A DNA stretch of 35,317 bases from an uncultured Muribaculaceae bacterium (GCA_910584905.1 CAJUCQ010000033.1:1-35317), one strand, 5' to 3'. Counted from the stretch's first letter, positions 1-7,326 are shown. Notes: generated by a model from the sequence alone, not told the origin. Made by a program: numbers and translations.

Positions 1-95
1 GCGCTACAAAATACTGACTTCGCGGGGTGTAATGCGTTGAAAATTAGTACTGTTCGTCGCGGACGCGATTAATCGCGTCCGTACTGCGTTTGCGG
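1..95. repeat. Long direct repeat, copy 1 (with palindrome 60-81)
   Basis: Aligns almost base for base with 178-272: the same start GCGCTACAAAATACT, the same middle GTGTAATGCG, the palindrome, and the same end CCGTACT(G/T)CGTTTGCGG. Differences are scattered substitutions and one single-base indel. The palindrome here is the C:G version, GGACGCGATTAATCGCGTCC at 61-80, extended by one C-G pair. Confidence 0.85.
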
Positions 96-156
96 CCGGG
101 CGTTTGTGGTGGAGTGGGGGAGCTGTGCGTAAATGATTGATTACGAATGGAATGTA

Positions 157-178
157 CGGACGTGATTAATCACGTCCG
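157..178. repeat. Palindromic repeat, T:A arm version
   Basis: A perfect 22-bp palindrome with core GGACGTGATTAATCACGTCC (158-177). It is followed directly by the GCGCTACAAAATAC element that also opens the window. Its left flank differs from the other copies. Confidence 0.85.
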
Positions 179-272
179 CGCTACAAAATACTAACTTCGC
201 AGGGTGTAATGCGCTGAAAATTAGTGCTTCTTCGCGGCGGACGTGATTAATCACGTCCGTACTTCGTTTGCG
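178..272. repeat. Long direct repeat, copy 2 (with palindrome 238-259)
   Basis: Second copy of the ~95-bp unit at 1-95. Its palindrome carries GTGATTAATCAC where copy 1 carries GCGATTAATCGC, so both arms changed together. Confidence 0.85.
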
Positions 273-329
273 GGCGGGGGCATCGTGTGCGTGGAAGTCG
301 GGTGTAGTTTGGTGTGTGATGTGTGTCGC

Positions 330-394
330 AATGCGTTGAAAGTTAGTGCTGTTCGTGGCGGACGTGATTAATCACGTCCGTACTGCGTTTGCGA
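330..394. repeat. Long direct repeat, partial copy 3 (with palindrome 359-380)
   Basis: Matches the right two thirds of the unit: AATGCGTTGAAA, TTAGTGCTGTTCGT, the palindrome (core 360-379), then CCGTACTGCGTTTGCG. The left third (CTACAAAATACT) is missing. Confidence 0.8.
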
Positions 395-460
395 GTGGGC
401 GGTGCGTTTGTTGAAATGGGTTGTGGTTTGGAGTGTGGGTGAAGTTTTTTTTGTGTTTTC

Positions 461-491
461 TTGACTTTTTGTTGTGGATTTATTAACTTTG
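461..491 (+). promoter_or_regulatory. Promoter of aspS
   Basis: TTG at 461-463, a 20-nt spacer, then TAACTTTG at 484-491. This is the Bacteroidetes primary sigma-factor promoter. The predicted 5' leader to the ATG at 559 is about 60 nt, with no Shine-Dalgarno sequence. Confidence 0.75.
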
Positions 492-558
492 TGAGTTGAA
501 TGGGTTTTTGTGCCTGTTTTGACTTTGAGTAAGTAATTCACACAGATATCAGCGATAT

Positions 559-2325
559 ATGTATAGGACAAATACGTGCGGGGAGCTCCGCATAGGTGAT
601 GCCGGGCGTCGGGTGACGCTGGCAGGATGGGTTCAGCGCACTCGTAAAATGGGTGGTATGACCTTTGTTGATTTGCGCGACCGTTACGGGCTGACGCAGC
701 TTGTGTTTAATGTCGAGAATGATGCGGCTCTTACGGAGCAGGCTAATCATCTGGGACGCGAGTATGTGGTTCAAGTGACGGGTACGGTAGCGGAACGCAC
801 GAATAAGAATGCTCAGCTTCCGACGGGCGATATTGAGATTATCGTTGATAGTCTTCGTGTGTTGAACGGGTCGGAGGTTCCTCCGTTTACGATTGAGGAT
901 GAAACGGACGGGGGCGATGATTTGCGTATGCGTTATCGTTATCTTGATTTGCGCCGCGGTTGTGTACGGTCGAATCTTGAGCTTCGTCATCGGATGACGA
1001 TGGAGGTTAGGCGCTATCTTGACAGCAAGGGTTTCCTTGAGATTGAGACTCCGATGCTTGTAGGGTCTACGCCTGAGGGTGCACGAGATTTTGTGGTTCC
1101 TTCGCGCATGAATCCGGGTCAGTTTTATGCTTTGCCGCAGTCGCCTCAGACGCTTAAGCAGTTGTTGATGGTGAGCGGTATTGACCGTTATTTCCAGATT
1201 GTGAAGTGTTTCCGCGATGAGGACCTTCGCGCGGACCGTCAGCCTGAGTTTACGCAGATTGACTGTGAGATGAGTTTTGTCGAGCAGGAGGATGTGATAA
1301 GCACGTTCGAGGGTATGGCGAAGCATTTGTTCAAGGAGCTTCGCGGCGTAGAGCTTACGGAGCCGTTTGTGCGTATGCCTTGGGCTGATGCTATGAAGTA
1401 TTATGGCAGCGATAAGCCTGATTTGCGTTTTGATATGCGCTTTGTTGAGCTTATGGATGTGCTTAAGGGTTGCGGATTCGGCGTGTTTGATAATGCGGCT
1501 TACATCGGAGGTATCAATGCCAAGGGGGCCGGGCATTATACGCGCAAGCAGCTTGATGCGCTGACGGATTATGTGAAGCGTCCGCAGATTGGCGCCAAGG
1601 GCATCGTTTATGCTCGCGTTGAGGCTGACGGGACTGTCAAGAGCAGTGTTGATAAGTTTTATACGCAGGAGAAGCTTCAGGAGCTTCGTAAGGCGATGAG
1701 CGCCGAGCCGGGAGATTTGATTTTGATTCTGAGCGGTGATGATGCGATGCGCACCCGCAAGCAGCTTTGTGAGCTGAGACTTGAGATGGGGCGCCAGCTG
1801 GGTCTCCGGGATAAGAATAAGTTTGCGTGTCTTTGGGTGGTTGATTTTCCGATGTTCGAGTGGAGCGAGGAGGAGGGCCGCCTGATGGCTATGCATCATC
1901 CTTTCACACACCCGAAGGATGAGGATATCGCGCTATTGGATACGGACCCGGCGGCAGTGCGCGCGGATGCGTATGATATGGTTGTCAATGGCGTAGAGGT
2001 CGGCGGCGGGTCGATCCGTATTCATGACAGTGAGCTTCAGGCGAAGATGTTCGAGATTCTCGGCTTTACGCCTGAGCGTGCGCAGGAGCAGTTCGGGTTC
2101 CTGATGAATGCGTTCAAGTACGGTGCTCCTCCTCACGGCGGTCTTGCTTATGGCCTTGACCGTTGGGTGTCGTTGTTTGCGGGTCTTGACAGTATCCGCG
2201 ACTGTATTGCGTTCCCGAAGAATAACAGTGGCCGCGATGTGATGCTTGATGCTCCTGCGGCTATTGATGACAAGCAGCTTGATGAGCTTTGTCTGACGGT
2301 GTCGATTCCGGAGGATAAGAAGTAG
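559..2325 (+). CDS. aspS: Aspartyl-tRNA synthetase
   Basis: Class IIb synthetase that activates aspartate with ATP and charges tRNA-Asp in the cytoplasm. The 588-residue length is normal for the bacterial type. An N-terminal OB-fold anticodon-binding domain (about 1-105, starting YRTNTCGELR) is followed by the class II catalytic core. Motif 2 is FRDEDLRADRQPEFTQ from about residue 218, and motif 3 is GLAYGLDRW near 528. The bacterial GAD insertion occupies roughly 285-410. The ATG at 559 lies ~67 nt after the promoter -7 box and gives the canonical N-terminus. The stop is 23 nt before the Nif3-family gene, so the two are probably cotranscribed. Whether it also charges tRNA-Asn cannot be judged here. 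Confidence 0.97.
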   Translation: MYRTNTCGELRIGDAGRRVTLAGWVQRTRKMGGMTFVDLRDRYGLTQLVFNVENDAALTEQANHLGREYVVQVTGTVAERTNKNAQLPTGDIEIIVDSLRVLNGSEVPPFTIEDETDGGDDLRMRYRYLDLRRGCVRSNLELRHRMTMEVRRYLDSKGFLEIETPMLVGSTPEGARDFVVPSRMNPGQFYALPQSPQTLKQLLMVSGIDRYFQIVKCFRDEDLRADRQPEFTQIDCEMSFVEQEDVISTFEGMAKHLFKELRGVELTEPFVRMPWADAMKYYGSDKPDLRFDMRFVELMDVLKGCGFGVFDNAAYIGGINAKGAGHYTRKQLDALTDYVKRPQIGAKGIVYARVEADGTVKSSVDKFYTQEKLQELRKAMSAEPGDLILILSGDDAMRTRKQLCELRLEMGRQLGLRDKNKFACLWVVDFPMFEWSEEEGRLMAMHHPFTHPKDEDIALLDTDPAAVRADAYDMVVNGVEVGGGSIRIHDSELQAKMFEILGFTPERAQEQFGFLMNAFKYGAPPHGGLAYGLDRWVSLFAGLDSIRDCIAFPKNNSGRDVMLDAPAAIDDKQLDELCLTVSIPEDKK

Positions 2326-2348
2326 CATTCGGGCGATAACGACAGTGT

Positions 2349-3431
2349 ATGCGAATCAGGGCTGTAGTATCTGCGCTTGAGAGTTTTGCTCCTTCTGCGT
2401 TGCAGGAGGGGTGGGATAATACGGGTTTTCAGGTCGGGAGTCTCGGCGCTGAGTGCACCGGTGTGCTGGTGTGTCTGGATGTGTCGGAGGCTGTGATTTC
2501 GGAGGCTGTCGAGCGCGGCTGTAATCTCGTGGTGTCGCATCATCCTTTGATATTCAAGGGTCTTAAGCGGATTGCGGGGACGAGTGTTGTCGAGCGCACT
2601 GTGGCAGCGGCTATACGTGCGGGCGTGAGTGTGTATTCGACGCATACGTCTCTTGATTCGACTGAGGGCGGCATTTCGTATGAGATGGCGCGAATGCTTG
2701 GTCTTCGGCCTGCGGGAGTTCTTGCGGGTAAGGAGGGCCTTGATGTTCGCGTGACGGCTTATGTTCCGCGAGAGTTGTCGGAAGATGTCGAGCTTGCGTT
2801 GCTTGACAGCGGGGCTGAGAGCGCGCTGACGACTGATGTTTCGGCTGCAAGAGTCGTAAGGGCTGTTGCAGCCGGGGATCTCCCGGAGTGGAGTGCGGAG
2901 CATGAGGCGCTTCGAGCGGTGAGTGTAGACGTGCGTCGCTGGGAGGTGCGGAATGCGGTTGATGCGCTCAACGGGCTTGGTCTCGGCCGTCGGCTGAGGG
3001 TTGAAATTTCGGCTCTTGAGAATCAGTCGGGTGTTTACGGCCTTGGCGTAGTGGCTCGACCGGCAGAGGGCGAGGAGCTGACGATGAGCGAGTTTGCGGA
3101 GCACGTGAAGCGCGTTTTCGGCGTGAAGCGTCTACGAATCTCGTCGGGTGTGAGCCCTGACTCGCCTGTGCGGACGGTTGCATTGTGCGGCGGTTCGGGG
3201 GGCGAGTTTATCGGTCGTGCAGTCGGTTGCGGCGCGGATGTCTATGTGACGGCGGATATTCGTTATCATGATTTCGCTGATTACAGTGGGTCGATATGTC
3301 TGATGGATGTAGGGCATTTTGAGAGCGAAATTTGTGCAAAAGACATCTTTTATCGTGTACTTACAAAAAAAATACCTAACTTTGCAGTCTATAAGTCAGA
3401 GTTGGAAAAGAATCCAGTAAATTATCTGTAA
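2349..3431 (+). CDS. Nif3-like dinuclear metal-centre protein (YqfO/YbgI family)
   Basis: Member of the NIF3/DUF34 family, often annotated 'GTP cyclohydrolase I type 2 homolog'; the physiological role is not settled, with metal-insertion or metabolite-repair roles proposed. Metal-ligand motifs are visible: SHHPLIFKG (His64, His65), HTSLD (His99, Asp103) and near the C-terminus DVGHFESE (His323, Glu325/Glu327). At 360 residues it is the long form, with a middle domain of about 100 residues between the two metal-binding halves, as in YqfO. Known homologues form hexameric toroids. It follows aspS by 23 nt. Its 3' end contains the promoter of the next gene. Confidence 0.92.
   Translation: MRIRAVVSALESFAPSALQEGWDNTGFQVGSLGAECTGVLVCLDVSEAVISEAVERGCNLVVSHHPLIFKGLKRIAGTSVVERTVAAAIRAGVSVYSTHTSLDSTEGGISYEMARMLGLRPAGVLAGKEGLDVRVTAYVPRELSEDVELALLDSGAESALTTDVSAARVVRAVAAGDLPEWSAEHEALRAVSVDVRRWEVRNAVDALNGLGLGRRLRVEISALENQSGVYGLGVVARPAEGEELTMSEFAEHVKRVFGVKRLRISSGVSPDSPVRTVALCGGSGGEFIGRAVGCGADVYVTADIRYHDFADYSGSICLMDVGHFESEICAKDIFYRVLTKKIPNFAVYKSELEKNPVNYL
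3377..3385 (+). promoter_or_regulatory. -7 box of a promoter inside the end of the Nif3-family gene
   Basis: TAACTTTGC lies 51 nt upstream of the ATG at 3436, inside the last codons of the preceding gene, and matches TAnnTTTG. The expected TTG about 20 nt upstream is not clear, so this is supported by the -7 element only. Confidence 0.55.
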
Positions 3432-3435
3432 ACTA

Positions 3436-4203
3436 ATGGCAACAGAAAAGAAAACCGATGCTCCAATCAGCGTCGAAGAACGTCTGAAAAAGCTTTATAA
3501 TCTTCAAAGCCTGCTTACGCAGACGGACCGTATCCGTCAGGTGCGGGGAGAGCTGCCTGAGGAGGTCAAGAATCTCGAAGATACGGTTAAGGGTCTTCAT
3601 GCGCGTGTGAGCAATTATCAGTCTGATATAGAGAATCTGCGCGCACAGCGAGTGGCTCTTCAGGAGAAAATCGAGCAGAAGCAGCAGCTTATCGCGCGAT
3701 ATAAGGAGCAGCTTGACAATGTGCGAAACAATCATGAGTTTGATTCGCTGACGAAGGAAGTTGAGTATGAGACGCTCCAGATAACTCTTGCGGAGAAGAA
3801 TATCAATGAGACTAACCGCAGCATAGAAAATCGCGAGGCGGATATCGCCCGAACGGAGGAAGAGATTGCGAATCAGCAGCATATCCTCGGGGAGAAGAAG
3901 GAAGCGCTCGATACGATTGTGACGGAGACGCGCGCCGAGGAGGAGAAGCTTATCGGCAAGGCTAAGGAACTTGAGGAGTTTATCGACGAGCGTACGCTCA
4001 AGGCTTTCAAGCGTATCCGCAGCAATGCGCGGAACGGTCTTGGCATCGTGACGGTGGACCGCAGTGCGTGCGGCGGTTGTTTCAACCGTATTCCGCCGCA
4101 GCGTCAGATTGAGATCCGTATGCACAAGAAGGTTATCGTGTGCGAATATTGCGGTCGTATCCTTATCGATCCTGCTCTTGTAGAGGGTCAGGATTGCAAG
4201 TAA
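3436..4203 (+). CDS. Coiled-coil protein with C-terminal C4 zinc ribbon
   Basis: A 255-residue protein. Roughly residues 10-190 are a long heptad-rich coiled-coil hairpin rich in Glu, Lys, Leu and Arg. The C-terminus is a four-cysteine zinc ribbon: CGGC at Cys212/Cys215 and CEYC at Cys236/Cys239. This is the architecture of the widespread 'C4-type zinc ribbon domain' proteins (related to chlamydial CT398/CdsZ). Biochemical function is not established for the Bacteroidetes members; nucleic-acid or protein scaffolding is a guess. It is the usual neighbour of the Nif3-family gene in Bacteroidales. Start: ATG four nt after the previous stop. A terminator follows. Confidence 0.9.
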   Translation: MATEKKTDAPISVEERLKKLYNLQSLLTQTDRIRQVRGELPEEVKNLEDTVKGLHARVSNYQSDIENLRAQRVALQEKIEQKQQLIARYKEQLDNVRNNHEFDSLTKEVEYETLQITLAEKNINETNRSIENREADIARTEEEIANQQHILGEKKEALDTIVTETRAEEEKLIGKAKELEEFIDERTLKAFKRIRSNARNGLGIVTVDRSACGGCFNRIPPQRQIEIRMHKKVIVCEYCGRILIDPALVEGQDCK

Positions 4204-4228
4204 GGACCTGCTGACGAAGGATTATTAT

Positions 4229-4277
4229 CCGCGCGCATGCTTCCCTCGGAGGGGGAGGTTTGTGGCGCGGTTTTTTT
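4229..4277 (+). terminator. Rho-independent terminator after the zinc-ribbon gene
   Basis: CCGCGC (4229-4234) pairs with GCGCGG (4265-4270), with an inner C/G-rich stem between, followed by a run of seven T. It ends the aspS-nif3-zinc ribbon unit. Confidence 0.8.
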
Positions 4278-4300
4278 ATTAGGAAAACCGAAGGATTGAT

Positions 4301-5218
4301 ATGAAGTTGATGCGGGCGTTTGCGGCGGTTTTAGCGGCGGCTCTTGTGCTTGGCGGGTGCAAGAGTTCGCATCGGCCGACGCGCGGGGATTATCGCGCTG
4401 AGAGCGCGTCGGGGCGCGATGTGTCGGGGGCTGATGTTGTTAAGGAGTCGAAGAATGCACTTGTCGCCGAGGCGGAGCGTTGGCTCGGTACGCCGTATAA
4501 GTATGGCGGGTCGGAGCGTGGCAAGGGGACGGATTGCTCGGGGATGACGATGGAGATTTATCGGAAGGTATTGGGGGTGAAGATTCCTCGTAATTCGGCG
4601 GAGCAACAGCGTTTTTGTACTCCGATGAAGCGTGAGAAGCTTGAGGCGGGCGATCTTGTGTTTTTTTCGACGGGAAAGGGTCGCGGGCGTGTGGGGCATG
4701 TGGGGTTGTATGTTTCGGACGGGGTGTTTGTTCATGCGTCGAGTTCGCGGGGGGTGATTGCCAGTAATCTTGACGAGGCGTATTATCGGACGCATTATCA
4801 TTCGTCGGGGCGAGTGCCGGGTTTGCCTCGCGGAGCAGTCGGCGTGAAGGATAAGGATAAGCGAGGGGCTGTTTCTGCAGCCCCGGCGGTTCCGAGCGTC
4901 AGGGGCAAGCGTGAGGTTGCAGTGGGCGATGCTGTGGCTGAGCGGGCGGACAGTGTGAAGGCGCGGTCGGAGAATGCGTCAAGAGCGGCGACGGAGGAGG
5001 CGGCGCGAAGTTTAAGCGGAACGCGGGCCGGGGAGTTGATGTCTACGCCTGCGAGTCGTGTTTCCGAGCATCGTGACAGCGTTGTTGTGGCGGCGGATAC
5101 GTGTTCCCGGCGTTTGCCGGGCGGAACTGGTCGTGCGATTCCGGGGTCTTCACTTCGGGAGGAGTGCGCGGATTCGGTTTCGGCGCGAGTACGGAATGCG
5201 GTGCGGAGTGCATTTTGA
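4301..5218 (+). CDS. NlpC/P60 family lipoprotein, probable peptidoglycan endopeptidase
   Basis: A 305-residue lipoprotein. The signal peptide ends in a lipobox, LVLGGC, with lipidated Cys20, so it should be membrane-anchored outside the cytoplasm. The NlpC/P60 domain spans about 50-170: catalytic Cys79 in GTDCSG, His133 in VGHVGLYV, and a third polar residue His145 in VFVHASS. Family members cleave D-glutamyl-diamino acid bonds of peptidoglycan stem peptides. Residues ~175-305 form a low-complexity Ala/Arg/Ser/Val tail unlike known cell-wall-binding domains, containing an imperfect internal repeat of ADSVxARxxNAxR. The tail is in frame to a normal stop. No convincing promoter was found between the upstream terminator and the ATG. 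Confidence 0.9.
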   Translation: MKLMRAFAAVLAAALVLGGCKSSHRPTRGDYRAESASGRDVSGADVVKESKNALVAEAERWLGTPYKYGGSERGKGTDCSGMTMEIYRKVLGVKIPRNSAEQQRFCTPMKREKLEAGDLVFFSTGKGRGRVGHVGLYVSDGVFVHASSSRGVIASNLDEAYYRTHYHSSGRVPGLPRGAVGVKDKDKRGAVSAAPAVPSVRGKREVAVGDAVAERADSVKARSENASRAATEEAARSLSGTRAGELMSTPASRVSEHRDSVVVAADTCSRRLPGGTGRAIPGSSLREECADSVSARVRNAVRSAF

Positions 5219-5248
5219 GTGAAAAAGTAAAAAAAACGGTGATTAAGT

Positions 5249-5280
5249 TTGCACAGATGAAAAAAAAAACGTAACTTTGC
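5249..5280 (+). promoter_or_regulatory. Promoter of tRNA-Ser
   Basis: TTG at 5249-5251, a 20-nt spacer containing an A-run, then TAACTTTGC at 5272-5280. The mature tRNA begins 18 nt after the -7 box. Confidence 0.8.
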
Positions 5281-5297
5281 CGATGCAAAAGCCACAA

Positions 5298-5384
5298 GGA
5301 AAGATGCCGGAGTGGTCGATCGGGGCGGTCTCGAAAACCGTTGTGCCCTTGCGGGCACCCAGGGTTCGAATCCCTGTCTTTCCG
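5298..5384 (+). tRNA. tRNA-Ser (anticodon CGA)
   Basis: Acceptor stem GGAAAGA (5298-5304) pairs with TCTTTCC (5377-5383), with discriminator base G5384. The anticodon loop CTCGAAA (5330-5336) gives anticodon CGA (5332-5334), reading UCG codons. A long variable arm (GTGCCC..GGGCAC) marks a class II serine tRNA. The T arm contains GGTTCGAATCC. CCA is not encoded. It has its own promoter and terminator, so it is a single-gene unit. Confidence 0.96.
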
Positions 5385-5399
5385 CGAGTATTAAGATTG

Positions 5400-5437
5400 A
5401 AACTCACTGAGAAATCAGTGGGTTTCTTTCGTTTTCG
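5400..5437 (+). terminator. Rho-independent terminator after tRNA-Ser
   Basis: An 11-bp stem: AAACTCACTGA (5400-5410) and TCAGTGGGTTT (5415-5425) with a GAAA tetraloop, followed by the T-rich CTTTCGTTTTC. One pair is G-T wobble. Confidence 0.85.
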
Positions 5438-5517
5438 GAGGTCTCGAAATCGACGCCAATATAGCTGTGTTTGCTTGCAGCTTAAGTCGTGGCGCATGGA
5501 ATGTTACCTTTGCTGAT

Positions 5518-5605
5518 CTACAATATATTACCGCAATTAGGGCGATGGATGGTTACTCCCTTCGTCGCGGACGCGATTAATCGCGTCCGTACAATTTGCT
5601 GGTTT
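5518..5605. repeat. 88-bp direct repeat, copy A, with palindrome 5568-5589
   Basis: Begins CTACAATATATTACCGCAAT and matches 5691-5778 with only scattered substitutions (offset 173). It contains the perfect palindrome GGACGCGATTAATCGCGTCC (core 5569-5588) flanked by TTCGTCGC and GTAC, the same immediate flanks as at 60-81. Confidence 0.87.
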
Positions 5606-5653
5606 GTACTCATTTAGGTTTTATCCAATATTAAATACTTTCGTGGCGGGTAG

Positions 5654-5671
5654 GACGTGATTCTTCACGTC
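5654..5671. repeat. Degenerate palindromic repeat
   Basis: GACGTGA (5654-5660) and TCACGTC (5665-5671) around TTCT: a member of the same palindrome family with a non-symmetric centre. Confidence 0.65.
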
Positions 5672-5690
5672 TGCCGAGCAAATCGCTATT

Positions 5691-5778
5691 CTACAATATA
5701 TTATCGCAATTAGGGCGAGGGATGGTTACTCCGTTCGGCGCGGACGCGATTAATTGCGTCCGTACAATTTGCTGATTT
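5691..5778. repeat. 88-bp direct repeat, copy B, with palindrome 5741-5762
   Basis: Second copy of 5518-5605. The palindrome has one mismatched pair (GCGATTAATTGC), so symmetry is slightly decayed here. Confidence 0.87.
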
Positions 5779-5844
5779 ATATGGGTTTAGAGTTGTGTGG
5801 GTGCACCGTATTTCTCCCTTGCTATGTGGGGGGCAGGGGATGTG

Positions 5845-5888
5845 GAAAGCCCGGTGGCACGGGGGAGGGCCGTGGCAACCGGGCTTTC
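5845..5888 (-). terminator. Long hairpin downstream of gdhA, possible terminator
   Basis: GAAAGCCCGGT (5845-5855) pairs with ACCGGGCTTTC (5878-5888); an inner stem of six pairs with one mismatch continues it. It lies 27 nt past the gdhA stop. There is no clear T-run on the gdhA strand, so it may act as a 3'-end-stabilising structure rather than a classic terminator. Confidence 0.55.
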
Positions 5889-5914
5889 AGGTGGATATGG
5901 GTGTGTCGGAGGGG

Positions 5915-7255
5915 TTAGAGGATGCCTTGCGCCATCATTGCGTCGGCTACTTTCATGAATCCGGCGATGTTGGCGCCATTGACGTAGTTGACGTATCCGT
6001 CGTCTTCGCGGCCGAATTCTACGCAACGGTCGTGTATTCCGGCCATTATTTCGCGCAGGCGGTTGTCGACTTCTTGTGCGGACCACGACAATTTTTGTGA
6101 GTTTTGAGCCATTTCGAGTCCTGACGTGGCTACGCCTCCTGCGTTAGCCGCCTTGCCGGGGGCGTACAGGATGCGGGCGTCGATGAAGCGGTGTACGGCC
6201 TCGGGGGTTGAGGGCATGTTTGCGCCTTCGCTAACGGCGAAGCATCCGCCGGCGAGGAGGGCTTCGGCGTCGGAGCCGTCGAGTTCGTTCTGGGTTGCCG
6301 AAGGCATGGCGATGTCGCATTTTACGAGTTTCCACGGGCGTTCGCCGGGGTAGTATTTCAGCTCGGGGAAGCGTTCGGGGACTTCGTGGAGGCGTCCGCC
6401 CATGTAGGTTTTGAGTTCGAAGATGTAGTCGAACTGTTCGCGGGTGAATCCATCGGGAGCGATGACTGAGCCGCCGGAGTCGCTCATCGATACGACTTTG
6501 GCTCCGAGCGACAATAGTTTTTGGGCGGTATATGTTGCTACGTTTCCGGCGCCGGAGATGGCTACTTTTTTGTCTTTGATGTCGATGCCTCGTGTGGCGA
6601 GCATGTTGAGCAGGAAGTAGCAGTTGCCGTAGCCTGTCGCTTCGGGACGTATAAGGGAGCCGCCGAAGGAGAGTCCTTTTCCGGTGAATGTGCCTGTGAA
6701 TTCGCGGGCCATTTTTTTGTAGAAGCCGTACATGTATCCGACTTCGCGTGCGCCGACGCCTATGTCGCCGGCGGGAACGTCGGTGTCGGCGCCGATCTGA
6801 CGCCAAAGTTCGGCAACGAAGGCCTGACAGAAGCGCATAATCTCCATATCGCTCTTACCTCGAGGGGAGAAGTCGCTTCCGCCTTTGGCTCCGCCCATGG
6901 CGAGGGTAGTGAGGGAGTTTTTGAAGGTCTGCTCGAAGGCGAGGAACTTGAGAATCGAGAGGTTTACGGATGAGTGGAATCGTATTCCGCCTTTGTAGGG
7001 TCCGATGGCGTTGTTGTGTTGTACGCGGTAGCCCATGTTGGAGCGGACTTTGCCGCTGTCGTCGACCCATGATACGCGGAAGGCGAAAATGCGGTCGGGG
7101 ATGCAGAGGCGCTCGATGAGGTTGTAGCGTTCGAAGCGGGGGTGTTTGTTGTAGACGTCCTCGATGGAGGTGAGTACTTCTTCGACAGCCTGATGGTATT
7201 CAGGTTCATTGGGGAAGCGCCGTTTAAGGTCGGCGATTACTTCGGAAGTTTTCAT
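5915..7255 (-). CDS. gdhA: NADP-type glutamate dehydrogenase
   Basis: Interconverts 2-oxoglutarate plus ammonium and glutamate; an entry point for nitrogen assimilation in the cytoplasm. At 446 residues it matches the hexameric, usually NADPH-dependent small GDH class. Visible motifs: GPYKGGIRFH (substrate-binding Lys88), the catalytic-Lys segment GGAKGGSDF (Lys124), PAGDIGVG (Asp164), and the Rossmann segment SGAGNVATYTAQK. The open frame extends 14 codons further upstream, but those codons overlap the promoter -7 box. The ATG at 7255 (MKTSEVIADL) is therefore the start. Coenzyme preference is inferred from the class. It has its own promoter. Confidence 0.96.
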   Translation of the reverse strand: MKTSEVIADLKRRFPNEPEYHQAVEEVLTSIEDVYNKHPRFERYNLIERLCIPDRIFAFRVSWVDDSGKVRSNMGYRVQHNNAIGPYKGGIRFHSSVNLSILKFLAFEQTFKNSLTTLAMGGAKGGSDFSPRGKSDMEIMRFCQAFVAELWRQIGADTDVPAGDIGVGAREVGYMYGFYKKMAREFTGTFTGKGLSFGGSLIRPEATGYGNCYFLLNMLATRGIDIKDKKVAISGAGNVATYTAQKLLSLGAKVVSMSDSGGSVIAPDGFTREQFDYIFELKTYMGGRLHEVPERFPELKYYPGERPWKLVKCDIAMPSATQNELDGSDAEALLAGGCFAVSEGANMPSTPEAVHRFIDARILYAPGKAANAGGVATSGLEMAQNSQKLSWSAQEVDNRLREIMAGIHDRCVEFGREDDGYVNYVNGANIAGFMKVADAMMAQGIL

Positions 7256-7293
7256 TAGCGACAGAAATGTACGTTTATTGGAGTTTTTGCGGT

Positions 7294-7326
7294 GCAAATT
7301 TATGTATTTTTGCTTGGATATGCAAA
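7294..7326 (-). promoter_or_regulatory. Promoter of gdhA
   Basis: On the minus strand: TTG (complement of 7323-7325), a 20-nt spacer, then TAAATTTGC (complement of 7294-7302). The -7 box is about 40 nt upstream of the gdhA ATG. Confidence 0.8.

Larger units (their letters stand above)
1..540. other. Gene-free region with palindromic repeat array upstream of aspS
   Basis: No credible gene is present; the only open frame here, on the minus strand, runs across the repeats. The region holds four 22-bp palindromes of one family (60-81, 157-178, 238-259, 359-380), each inside a longer direct repeat, and then the aspS promoter. The window begins just downstream of what would be another palindrome: its first ~95 bases match 178-272 closely. 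This suggests the array continues to the left of the window. Bases 381-460 are G/T-rich and show nothing recognisable. Confidence 0.8.
5438..5914. other. Gene-free region with the second palindromic repeat locus
   Basis: No gene is supported between the tRNA terminator and the end of gdhA. It holds an 88-bp direct duplication with palindromes (5518-5605 and 5691-5778), a third degenerate palindrome (5654-5671), and a long GC-rich hairpin near gdhA (5845-5888). The stretch 5438-5517 shows nothing recognisable. Confidence 0.75.

Noticed and set aside
1..394. CRISPR array
   Set aside because: Repeats are palindromic with longer similar flanks and uneven spacing (about 81-121 bp), with no unique spacers of constant length and no cas genes.
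368..571. 67-codon minus-strand frame over the intergenic repeat region
   Set aside because: Runs through a palindromic repeat and the aspS promoter; Thr/Lys-rich with no homology features.
538..1911. 457-codon minus-strand frame opposite aspS
   Set aside because: Antisense shadow of a canonical synthetase gene, with no family resemblance and no promoter.
5277..5516. 79-codon frame across tRNA-Ser
   Set aside because: Overlaps the tRNA and its terminator; translation of a structured RNA gene.
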